DNA of 64,000 nt from positions 3,725,436-3,789,435 of the forward strand of contig OZ005662.1 in assembly GCA_963930645.1 (NCBI GenBank), written 5' to 3'. Below, in pieces: positions 44,539-53,822 of the stretch. Positions within the stretch are counted from its first letter, which is position 1, and every line of letters starts with the position of its first letter. Position numbers and translations under genes: made by a program. Under the pieces are notes generated by a model. It was not told the DNA's origin, did no database searches, and saw nothing but the letters and a program-made list of their open reading frames with translations. This stretch comes from Salticus scenicus (lineage: Eukaryota > Arthropoda > Arachnida > Araneae > Salticidae).

Positions 44539-46164
44539 AAAGACATAGCTGTGTTTAACAATGAAAATTCAGACATTCAAGAAATCTGCCAGATAACAGC
44601 AAAGTCCGAAATCTCCGTCCCTTCACACAGCGAGGCAATATTTTCCGGGACACCTCCTAAAGAGCAATACTTCTGCTATGGACAGACAGAATACCCGAAT
44701 CCACACGATAGCCCAAGAGAAGTTCTGGTGGCTTCATCTCTGCTTGACCTTACAAAAAACATTATTCCTGTGAGAGTCGCCAACATAAACCATAAAGTAA
44801 GGACCGTGAAGAAGGATGATGTGCTAGCAACTTGCACTCCTGTTACATGCATTAACCAACACACGCAATCAGCAGAGTCCAAGTCTTTTGAGTTTTCAAT
44901 AACGTCATTACTCAAGAATGCAGAGTTAAGAATCGAACACAGACGTGCTGCGGAGAAGCTACTGTATGAATTCAGATACCTGTTTTCTCAAACATCTGAA
45001 TACGTCGGGAGAACGAACATCACCCAGCACAGATTTGACACAGGAGATCATCCTCCAACTAAGCAACACCCAAGAAGACTTCCATTTGCTAAGCAGGAAG
45101 AGATGGCTGAGCTTTTAAATGATATGCAGCATAATTATATCATTGAACCAGCAACGAGTCTTTAAGCTATAGTTCTTGTGCGAAAAAAGGATGGTTCAAC
45201 AAGATTCTGCGTGGATTATCGTCGTTTGAATGACATCACGAAGAAAGATAGTTACCCTCTTCCTAGAATTAACGACACATTGGACACACTTGCTGGCAAT
45301 GAATGGCTCTCGACGTTGGATCTGAAGAGCGGTTATTGGCAAGTAGAGTTACATCCTGACGACCGTTAGAAGAATGCATTCACTACGGGACAAGGATTGT
45401 GGAAATTCAAAGTTTAGCCATTTGGATTATGTAGTGCACCTGCAACTTTCGAGCGCCTGATGGAGACAGTGTTAAAAGGACTTTCCTATGAAGTCTGTCT
45501 GGTGTACTTGGATGATATTATCATTGTGGGGTGTACCTCTGAAGATAACCTAAGAAACATCCATAAGGTGCTGGAAAAACTCAAAATGGCTAACCTCAAA
45601 TTGAATCTTAGCAAGTGCAACTTGTTCCGTCGTGAAGTAAGTTATTTCGGCCATATAATCTCTTTTGAAGGTGTGAGAACTGATTTCGAGAAGATCTATG
45701 CAATCAAGAACTGGAGTCACCCTGAAAACGTCCATCAACTACGAAGTTTCCTGGGGTTATGTACATACTACTGGAAGTTCATGAAGGGTTTCTCGAGTTT
45801 TGCCAGACTACACCACAAGCTGACGGAAGATAGACAGAAGTTCCTGTAGACAGAGGAATGTGAAAAAGCGTTCAAGAGACTTAAAGAGACCTTCACATCA
45901 TAGCCTATTTTGACGTATCCACAGCCAGACAAACAGTTTATACTTGATACTGATGCAAGCCATAAGTGTCGGTGCTATTCTGTCGCAAGAAGTTGAGGGC
46001 CAAGAATGCTTCATTGCCTATTGGAGTAAATGCCTGTCTAAACCAGAGCGATACTGCTGTACCACCAGGAAATAACTACACGTCATCGTAAAAGACATAG
46101 AACATTTGCATCATTACCTCTATAGCAGAAGCTTCCTGCTCCGGACTGACCAGAACACGAACTT
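44539..46164 (+). pseudogene. Gypsy reverse transcriptase and start of RNase H, with stops
   Basis: The motifs include KKDGSTRFCVDYRRLND, LDLKSGYWQVELHPDD, PFGLCSAPATFERLM and the intact VYLDDIIIVG (YxDD box), then GHIISFEGV and LRSFLGLCTYYWKFM, and FILDTDAS of RNase H. In-frame stops lie near 45163, 45367, 45415, 45847 and 45901. Most can be explained by CAG or TGG changing to TAG. Later RNase H text is frame-shifted. Confidence 0.88.
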
Positions 46165-46168
46165 TTAA

Positions 46169-46406
46169 CTCTGGTGCTGTGTTCGGGTCCATTTCGACCC
46201 AGCATCGACATACATGAAATTTTGTATTTATGTAAACTACACTCCGTAAAAAAAATATATAAATTGTCATATAAATTTAATTCAAAAATAGAAAATGAAA
46301 GTACAGTTATATTGAAATTAACAACTTTTGTCTCGTTTAAATTCCATTGCGTACACTTAAAAGTGAATGTCCATTTTGTTCATTCGTAATGAACACAGTA
46401 GGAGGG
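46169..46406. mobile_element. 238-bp piggyBac-like MITE in Gypsy pol, TTAA target
   Basis: TTAA lies on both sides (46165-46168 and 46407-46410). The termini are CTCTGGTGCTGTGTTC and, inverted, CCCTCCTACTGTGTTC. CCY-type ends with TTAA duplication are the piggyBac signature. The interior is AT-rich without a gene. Excision would rejoin the Gypsy RNase H text (RTDQNT...LLKWLLNFKKPKGQ). Confidence 0.85.
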
Positions 46407-46410
46407 TTAA

Positions 46411-46990
46411 AGTGGTTGCTTAATTTCAAGAAACCGAAAGGCCAAATTACCAGGTAGATACGCATCCTGAAATATGACTACAAGATACGCCATCGTAAAG
46501 GGATTGTACATGGTAATGCAGATGCCTTGTCACGGAAGCCCTGATCGAAAGCTGCAAGTACTGCTCCAGACCCGAAGAGAAATACCAGCAGATAAATCCG
46601 GTTGCTCGCCAAGCTACAGTCTCAACACTATCAAAACTGGACCACTGGAGTGACCAGGCACTTAGAGAAGTCCAGTTGGATGATCATGACATAAAGACAA
46701 TATTACAATTGAAGGAGACGACCAGCAACAGACCTGGAAGGACATTTCCACATTTAGCCCCATTACAAAAACTTATTGGGCACTCTGGGACTCCCTTTAT
46801 ATTAGAAATGGCGTACTATGCAGAAAATGGGAATCTGACGATGGAAGGAGTTTCAGATGGCAGACTTTGTTACCAATATCGAAGATTTAGATATTCTAGG
46901 GTAGCTGTATAGTAGCCCTACCGGTGACCATTTCGGAGTGATGAAGACTCTACAGAAAGTTCGAGGAGAACGCTTCTACTGGTGCAAAGG
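46411..46990 (+). pseudogene. Gypsy RNase H end and integrase zinc domain
   Basis: The text KWLLNFKKPKGQITR, then RHRKGIVHGNADALSRKP, is the standard end of Gypsy RNase H. After a spacer come YWALWDSLYIRNGVL and, in another frame, SSPTGDHFGVMKTLQKV ending ERFYW of the integrase H2C2 domain. The sequence stops before the CxxC pair and the DDE core. Confidence 0.82.
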
Positions 46991-46994
46991 ACTA

Positions 46995-47845
46995 CACCAA
47001 TAGTTGCATAACATAATCATGATATTCATTACTAAATCTTTTTCGCATAACGTTAAAATAATTAAACTAATAGAACTTAACTAATAATATAAAATAAAAT
47101 AAAAATTTAAACTAATTTCCATTTCATCTTTATTAAATTTTTACTTAATATTTTAAAAATATCGGTTATTTTCAAATGTTCTGCTATTCTAAATAATTTT
47201 TCTCTTCTCTCGAGCATCTTGAAGATGCCAATTTTACTTATTTACACTATTGATCACATTTTAATTTTCCTGAGGAAAGTGACGACAGAGACACAGAAAA
47301 AACGTCATAAAAGAAACTTTTTTCTCTGCATCATGAGGTTCATTTAAGGTTCTCTGCATCATGAGAGGTATGAATGTTTTCCGAATTCTCCAAAGAAAGC
47401 ATTCCAGGTAGTTAGAAATTTTCATCACCTTAATTAACGAAGTTATTTATTAAAAACATCGGGTTTATAAAGATACACCATTTGCCACCGTACAAAAAGT
47501 TTGTCACTTTCCTCAGGAAAATTAAAATGTGATCAATGGTGTAACTATGAAAAATTGAAAAATTGGCATCTTTGAGCTGCTCGAGAGAAGAAAAAATAAT
47601 TTAGAATAGTAAAACATTTGGAAATAACCAATATTTTCAAAATATTACGTAAAAATTTAATGAACATGAAATGAAAATTAGTTTATATTTTTATTTTAAT
47701 TTATATTATTAGTTTATATTATTGTTAATTATTTAATAGTTAAGTTTATACAATAAGTTTAGTTTTTATTATTAGTTTTTATTTTAACGCTAGGCAAAAA
47801 ATATTTAGTAATGAATACCATGATTATGTTAAACAACTATTGGTA
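46995..47845. mobile_element. ~850-bp inverted-repeat element next to the Gypsy break
   Basis: The arms about 46997-47290 and 47480-47843 are reverse complements, with outer words CCAATAGTTGCATAACATAA and, inverted, CCAATAGTTGTTTAACATAA, and inner words CATTTTAATTTTCCTGAGGA. The central ~190 bp recurs inverted near 49760-49960. It begins where the Gypsy text ends, so its insertion or an associated deletion may have removed the rest of that element. Confidence 0.75.
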
Positions 47846-48599
47846 TAGAGTTAGAGGTTATGCCCAGAAATTTTTAAAGTGAAATTTACTAGATAAAAAT
47901 TTATATTAGTTTATATAAAGATTTGGTTTTTTAACTCAAAACATATTTAAAAGGATAGATATTTACTATGACCAATTTAGCGATTTTTAAAATTTAGAAA
48001 TGAAGAAGCTCGTACATTTTTTGTCCAAGGAATTTATTTACGCAACCACAATAGCCATTTTAACTCTAGCCATGGCTTAAATATAGAGATAAATTATAAA
48101 ATGCTGCAATAATAATGATGATAATAGTAAAACCCAGAACCTATTTTTGTTTTTTAAGTATTGATATAAAACTTTCCAGAAAAGATAATTTAATACAACA
48201 GGACATTTATTATTATTATTATTATTATTTGTCTATTTTTCCATATAAAGGAATGTAGTAACTGCATAGCTAAAATATTTTAGTTACGGTTAATACAGGA
48301 TCTCACTGGCAGATTTTAAATTTTTCATTTATTTTGACGATGACTTAAATTATCTATCGCAATTATGCATGTCAAGATAAACTTCTAAGCTACTTCGTTG
48401 CCAAATTTAAAATATAGCCAAGAGGTTAAAACTGTACCATTGCTTTATCACGATTTTTTTCAATTTTATTTTAAATATTTTTTAACTTAATTCAAGATCG
48501 AAAAAAAATAAGAACATTTTTTATTTGGTCTAAATGTACAAAATATCTCCAGGTAAAGTATTATCAAATTTTTATTAAAATCACACAATGAACTGATTG
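47846..48599. other. AT-rich spacer
   Basis: It holds an (ATT)n tract near 48206-48228 and no gene or named repeat. Confidence 0.5.
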
Positions 48600-48651
48600 G
48601 AAGAAAATCATATTTATTGAAATTCTATTTTTCCGACTGAGTGAAAATAAT

Positions 48652-48723
48652 GCCTGGACCGGGAGTCGAACCCCAGATCTTTGATTTACAAGGTCAAGGC
48701 TCTACCAATTGAGCTATCCAGGC
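48652..48723 (-). tRNA. tRNA-like gene 1, anticodon TGT (Thr)
   Basis: It is 72 nt, with a perfect 7-bp acceptor (GCCTGGA/TCCAGGC), D stem GCTC/GAGC and anticodon loop CTTGTAA. The A box TAGCTCAATTGG and the exact B box GGTTCGACTCC are present, with TTTT a few bases downstream. The anticodon stem has one mismatch (TTGAC/ATCAA) and the T stem lacks pair 50-64. The body resembles tRNA-Lys (GCCTGGATAGCTCAG), not tRNA-Thr, so the TGT anticodon may be a change from a lysine ancestor. Confidence 0.55.
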
Positions 48724-48950
48724 CGACAACCGGTCGGCATTACTCACTCAGACAACCTTTAGGCAGAAACATCTGGTCTATCATGTAGATAGCTAGACAG
48801 AAATAAGCCACAGGAAATGGAAAATACCATTAATGGTGTTTTAATAGTGTTTTCTATTTCCTGCGGCTTATTTCTGTCGAGCTATCTACATGATAGACCA
48901 GATGTTTCTGCTTAATGGTCGTCTGAGTGAGTAATGCCGTCCGGTTCTCA

Positions 48951-49022
48951 GCCTGGATAGCTCAGTTGGAAGAGCCTTGACCTCTTAAGTCAAAGATCCG
49001 TGGTTCGACTCCCAGTCCAGGC
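48951..49022 (+). tRNA. tRNA-like gene 2, anticodon CTT (Lys)
   Basis: It has the same 72-nt architecture, with perfect acceptor and D stems, a perfect anticodon stem TTGAC/GTCAA and loop CTCTTAA giving CTT. The T stem is weak (CGTGG/CCCAG, two mismatches). A TTTT terminator follows 6-10 nt after the end. Of the four it has the best match between body and anticodon for lysine. Confidence 0.55.
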
Positions 49023-49237
49023 ATTATTTTCACTCAGTCGGAAAAATAGAATTTCAATAAATATGATTTTCTTCCAATCAGTTGATTGTATGATTTTAAT
49101 AAAAATTGTATTTATTTCTCCCATTGTTTAATGGTGTTTTCCATTTCCCGCGGCTTATTTCTGTCGAGCTATCTACATGATAGACCAGATGTTTCTGCTT
49201 AAAGGTTGTCTGAGTGAGTAATACCAACCGGTTGTCG

Positions 49238-49309
49238 GCCTGGACAGCTCAATTGGTAGAGCCTTCACCTTTTAAGTCAAAGATCCGGGGTTCGACTCCC
49301 AGTCCAGGC
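49238..49309 (+). tRNA. tRNA-like gene 3, anticodon TTT (Lys)
   Basis: It is 72 nt, starts GCCTGGACAGCTC, and has loop CTTTTAA giving TTT. One anticodon-stem base is changed (TTCAC/GTCAA) and T-stem pair 50-64 is lost. The B box GGTTCGACTCC is intact. Confidence 0.5.
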
Positions 49310-49524
49310 ATTATTTTCACTCAGTCGGATAAATAGAATTTCAATAAATATGATTTTTTTCCAATCAGTTGATTGTGTGATTTTAATAAAAATTGTATTT
49401 CTTTCTCGCATTGTTTAATGGTGTTTTCTATTTACTGCGGCTTTTTTCTGTCGAGCTATCTACATGATAGACCAGATGTTTCTGCTTAAAGGTTGTCTGA
49501 GTGAGTAATGCTGACCGGTTGTCG

Positions 49525-49596
49525 GCCTGGATAGCTCAATTGGTAGAGCCTTGACCTTGTAAGTCAAAGATCCGGGGTTCGACTCCCGGTCCAGGC
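49525..49596 (+). tRNA. tRNA-like gene 4, anticodon TGT (Thr)
   Basis: It is 72 nt, with perfect acceptor, D and anticodon stems (TTGAC/GTCAA), loop CTTGTAA, T stem CGGGG/CCCGG with a single mismatch at 50-64, an exact B box and a downstream TTTT. It is the best folded member of the array. Confidence 0.6.
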
Positions 49597-49630
49597 ATTA
49601 TTTTCACTCAGTCTGAAAAATAGAATTTCA

Positions 49631-50350
49631 AAGTATTATCCGTTTTTTGTTCTGTTCATTATGAGAAAGAAAATGGCTGAAGTAGTTTTTCACGTACCAT
49701 TGATGTCTCTATAAATTAAATTACACCAGGGATCATATTTAATTTTTCCCGTTTAAATTGATGTCATTACAGAAGAACAACGTCATAAGAAAAACTTTTA
49801 CTGCGGTGGCAAATAGAGTACCTTTATAAACCCGACGGTTTTTAGTTAATAACTTCGTTAATTAAGGTGATACAGATTTCTAATTACCCGAAATGCCTTC
49901 CTTAGACATTCGGAACACATTGATAAATCTCATGATGCAGAGCACATTGTCCTCTGCCCCCTGCTCGCTCCGCTCATTAACTGTTGTGCGATTCTACCCG
50001 ACTATTTGCAACATTGCCTTCCATTGAATTGGAATATTAATAATACATAACAAAAGAGAAAATTTGAACAATATTATAGAAATTCACCATATTTGGTATC
50101 ACATTGAAATCCACAATATTTAATATTATATTATTTATAATATGTGAAAAATCTGTTTTAACGTTCGACAATTTAATAACAATTTGCCTATATTTTGAGA
50201 GAAAACATATGATGGACAGCTAGGCACACAAAATAAACAACGAGCCACGTGATTCATCTTGAACCACGGAAAGCTAATCTTTTATCAATTGAATCAGGAC
50301 TCTAATTTATTTATCTCGTTGGTCGTTTTCCACACTGTTTATTCTAGACG
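49631..50350. other. AT-rich spacer with a repeat shared with 47.3 kb
   Basis: The segment 49760-49970 (AACGTCATAAGAAAAACTTT, CCTTTATAAACCCGACG, TAACTTCGTTAATTAAGGTG, CTCATGATGCAGAG) is the inverse of the centre of the inverted-repeat element at 47300-47490. Nothing else was recognised. Confidence 0.6.
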
Positions 50351-50354
50351 CTGT

Positions 50355-50488
50355 AATAGAGCACATAACAGAAATACAATACGAAGAAATGGAAAAACAC
50401 CCAGGGTAATTGTAATCGAACCCGCTTTACTATGCTCGAAGGCGATTAGCAGTGTGGTGACATATAACCACTCGGCCACGGAAGGGCC
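50355..50488 (-). mobile_element. tRNA-Ser-derived SINE, copy 2
   Basis: On the minus strand it has A box CGTGGCCGAGTGG, CACACTGCTAATCG and B box GGTTCGATTAC (mutated), followed by CCCTGGGTGTTTTTCCA and TTCTTCGTATTGTA. These are the same landmarks as copy 1 at 6100-6264. It is more diverged than copy 1 in the region between anticodon and B box. Confidence 0.75.
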
Positions 50489-50616
50489 AGAAAAAATATA
50501 GTTCAACTTTCAAGAAATGGCACTTCGCCCCTCCTCTATTTGGAAGAGTTTACTTTAAGAAAGGGGCGCGCGATTTGAAAAGAATGAATGAGTGAGGGCA
50601 GTGATGCCAGATTGGG

Positions 50617-50950
50617 GATTTTGTCCGCATTTTGGGAATATATTGGACTTCTGGGGACTTTTTGGGGACTGAATATTTGTGGGTAATTGTTTGGGGATTT
50701 TTGAAATTTATGGGGAGAAACCTGAGGAATTTTTCAACTTTTTTGTCTTAAATTGGTCTACCTGATTATTTCACGTTCACTGTTGTGAACTGTAGGGATT
50801 TGTCCTTACGCGTACGATAGAGACTTAGCAATTTTCTTTAGCATATAGGGACTTTTTTCAAGTGCCATTTTTTCTCAGGACATCCTCAGAAAATTCTGAG
50901 GATGAAAAGACATCCTACGAACATACTCAGCGTCCGTTGTTGTACACCTA
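50617..50950. mobile_element. hAT-like left end plus shared internal repeat
   Basis: CAGTGATGCCAGATTGGGGA at 50600-50619 is a hAT-style terminus. The downstream words GTAGGGATTTGTCCTTACGC and TCAGGACATCCTCAGAAAAT repeat those inside the hAT element at 30.2 kb. No right terminus or duplication was found. Confidence 0.5.
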
Positions 50951-51327
50951 CTGAATTTAGTATAAATGCAATTGATAATAGGGTTTGATAATACATCTTC
51001 ACGTACAACCTAGGGAGAGCTGATGAAACTAAACTAAACTCAGTACTTCACGCAGATTTAAAAATTTTCGACAACCAATATGTATAAAATGTAAATTAAT
51101 TAGTGTAAAATTAATTAATTAAAAGTAAATTAACAAATGTAAAATTAATTGAAAGTTAATTAACAAGTCTCTATTCATACTAGTCATTCACTAGTTACAA
51201 TAAAGTTAATAACTAGTGTGTATAGAAGTTATTCTTTTATTTGCCTCCCTTAAATGGATGTTCCCTTTAACCTTTTGACGTGAGTTACACTAAAAAATTT
51301 ACAGTTTTTCTGAGGGGTTCTCTCAGC

Positions 51328-51798
51328 CATAGACCTTATATATATAGACTACGCCACCAATAGGACTTCCCATTACAGTTAATGTCTTCAACATGAGGGT
51401 GTAATTTGATACCTTCATCCTTTGCGGTCAGCTCAGCATGCCACGTGACATAGACTTGAGGGAGATTCTTCTATAAGGAAGCACTTATTTTTGTAAGAAT
51501 CAAACAAAAAATTCTCCCCTTCAAAATGGTTTTTCACAAAAGAAACTTCTTTATAATTAATCTATAACATTTTAGCTTTCCAACGATGCGTAAATCTAAA
51601 GGCTTAAATGAAAAGTATGTGTACAATACAGAAATTTAAAAAACTCAAAACTACTTTCTTTTCTAAGGAAAAATCACATAATATTCATTTCCGCCTCTCT
51701 CTTCAGGTCCGCATCACGTGATAATTTAGCTGGGGAAGCTAGCTCATCTCGCGGAGAGATAATGAGGCGGATGCGTGGTCTATCTTATAAGGTCTATG
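51328..51798. mobile_element. 471-bp non-autonomous hAT element with 8-bp target duplication
   Basis: The ends are CATAGACCTTATATATATAG and, inverted, CATAGACCTTATAAGATAGA. Exact duplications CTCTCAGC lie at 51320-51327 and 51799-51806. No transposase is encoded. Confidence 0.88.
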
Positions 51799-51806
51799 CT
51801 CTCAGC

Positions 51807-53148
51807 TTTTGGGGGTAGAAAATAGCAGTCTGGTTGCTCACTGAATGATTTCCGGGGAAAGTCAATTAGGTGGAGGAACCTCTTTCCTCCCCTGCGTTTC
51901 CAGTAACTAGCCTCTTTTACCCTACAGCAGTTGGGATGATATTACACCACAGATTTCTCCAAAAATTCCTTTTGGAGAAATACAGAGACTTGAAAAGACT
52001 AACTTTGACTGTTCTTTTTCAAAGAGTTTTTTTAATTATAAATATTATTCTAAGTGTTAATTTTCTCTATATATCTGTTTTCATTTCTTGTTGAACAAAA
52101 TTAAAAAAAGAAGAAAGAAAGAATCACTGCATTTCAGTTATATACAATTAATTTTTGTTCCTATTTATTTCATGCAGCAAATTTATTTCGATTGAAGTAT
52201 ATTATAACAATTTTAATATTAAATATTAGCATTACTATGGAAAATTTATAATTTAATAAATTATTTAAGTTTCAAAATAGGGGTTAACTGTAATTAATAC
52301 ATAGCAAATGTTTAAATTAACATCGCCTTTATTGTATTGATTATTATATATTTTTTTTTCTTCACAGTCACATTAATACTACGTTAATTAATTAAATCTT
52401 TCAAGGTTTACTCGTCAAGCTTTAATTTTTCCTTTTTACTACATTTTTTCTCTTTTTACAGCAAATATAATCTTTATTTTTATTTTGTTACCATTTGATC
52501 TTTCAAAGGTTTTGGAAAAACGTTGGGCACCCTGTAAACTAGTTTAACCCAATCCACCCGTCTTAAGCCGTGGTGGCCAGCTCCTTCTTCTTCTGGTTAT
52601 TATAATTATTTTCTATTATATAATATCATCCAGTAATGTTTTCGAAACAATGCATATTGACTTTTTAAATAACTTTTGCATTGTGAAAGACTTCGTTTTC
52701 ATATGTGGTTGTTTGTTCATTAATTCACGTCTTCCTTCTGGTGTCTGATCATTGTAATGATGAATTATTTATTAGTAGTATTAGTGAAAGTGCCGCAAAG
52801 TAGCACTAAATTCGTTCTGGATTAACCCCTGGTTGATAGAACATATTTTTCTGAATTAAAGAAAATTTCTGGCAGCGAATTTCAGCAAACAGGACTTTTT
52901 GTTGACTTTGTATACTTAGAAATTCTGATACAAAACAGGACTTAAGTACTAAATTCCACTTAGGAGTTTTTTTTTTCCCCTTTCCTTTAATATATTATAA
53001 TTATAATTTAATAGTTGTCTTTCCATACCAGAAGCAGGGAATTGAAAAAAAAAAAAAAGCTTCTTTACTTTAAAATATGAAGTTAATTCCTTAGCAATAG
53101 TATATTAATTTAAATGAAAACTGAACTCACTGTATCTTGAAAAAAATA

Positions 53149-53193
<45 letters not shown>

Positions 53194-53430
53194 TCTGCTT
53201 TTATGATTTGTATATAGTTTTTCCATTATATCACATTACTTCCTGAATAAGACTTCATAAAAACTGTAGATAAAAATATTGATAAGCATTATTCTGTAGT
53301 ATTATGCTGGTTTGTTTCTGCATACAAAGGCTATTCTTAAAACATACTGAAAGCTAATTCACAGTTTATTTTTTGAATAAGACACAAGAGTATATTTTTT
53401 GAGAATAGCATAATTTTTTTATATATAATT
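51807..53430. other. AT-rich spacer
   Basis: A 74-codon frame (51870-52091) has no recognisable domain. A (TA)n tract lies at about 53149-53186. No gene is supported. Confidence 0.5.
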
Positions 53431-53439
53431 TTATTAATA

Positions 53440-53596
53440 CAATCGAACCTTGTTAACATGAATATCAAGGGAGATAAAAAATTTGTTCATATTATCAGTA
53501 GCCAATCTTCATATAACTAAACTAATCTTCCTTTTAACGGGGATTGTCGAAACAATTCATGTTAAAAATAATTCACATTAACGAGGTTAGATACTG
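53440..53596. mobile_element. possible small TIR element
   Basis: The left end TCGAACCTTGTTAACATGAA matches, inverted, CTAACCTCGTTAATGTGAAT near 53572-53591. TA precedes the left end, but the right flank does not show a clean TA, so the exact limits are open. It resembles pogo-type ends. Confidence 0.4.
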
Positions 53597-53654
53597 CACT
53601 TCTTGAGTATATTATAGTATCTTTTATGCAAACATTATTAAAATACTTTCTTTA

Positions 53655-53805
53655 TGAAGATGTTATAGTGCCCTTTTTGAATTATTAAGAATATTATAGT
53701 GCCCTTTTTGAATTATTAAGAATATTATAGTAATCTTTCTGAATTATTGAGAATATTATAGTGCCCCTTTTGAGAATATTAAAGTGCCCTTTTATCGAGT
53801 TCACT
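53655..53805. repeat. ~33-bp minisatellite, four to five units
   Basis: The unit TATTATAGTGCCCTTTTTGA followed by ATTATTAAGAA is repeated from 53659 to about 53800, with the last two units shortened. It abuts the Tc1 element. Confidence 0.85.
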
Positions 53806-53822
53806 GTAGAAAGTGTTGTTTA

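Larger units (their letters stand above)
43290..46990 (+). mobile_element. degenerate Gypsy retrotransposon pol region with nested insertions
   Basis: The order gag end, protease, RT, RNase H, integrase zinc domain is recognisable but broken by stops, frameshifts and two insertions (43985-44526 and 46169-46406). The element is cut on the right at about 46990 within integrase. On the left it joins an oppositely oriented 5' portion (42341-43290). No 3' LTR is present. Confidence 0.85.
48600..49630. repeat. array of tRNA-bearing cassettes, ~285-bp period, first unit inverted
   Basis: Three direct units are marked by GTGTTTTCYATTTMCYGCGG near 48848, 49132 and 49421. Each continues with GAGCTATCTACATGATAGAC, TGTCTGAGTGAGTAAT, a 72-nt tRNA-like gene and CATTATTTTCACTCAGTC. 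A fourth copy (48600-48835) has the opposite orientation, forming a head-to-head palindrome centred near 48840. Confidence 0.9.
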
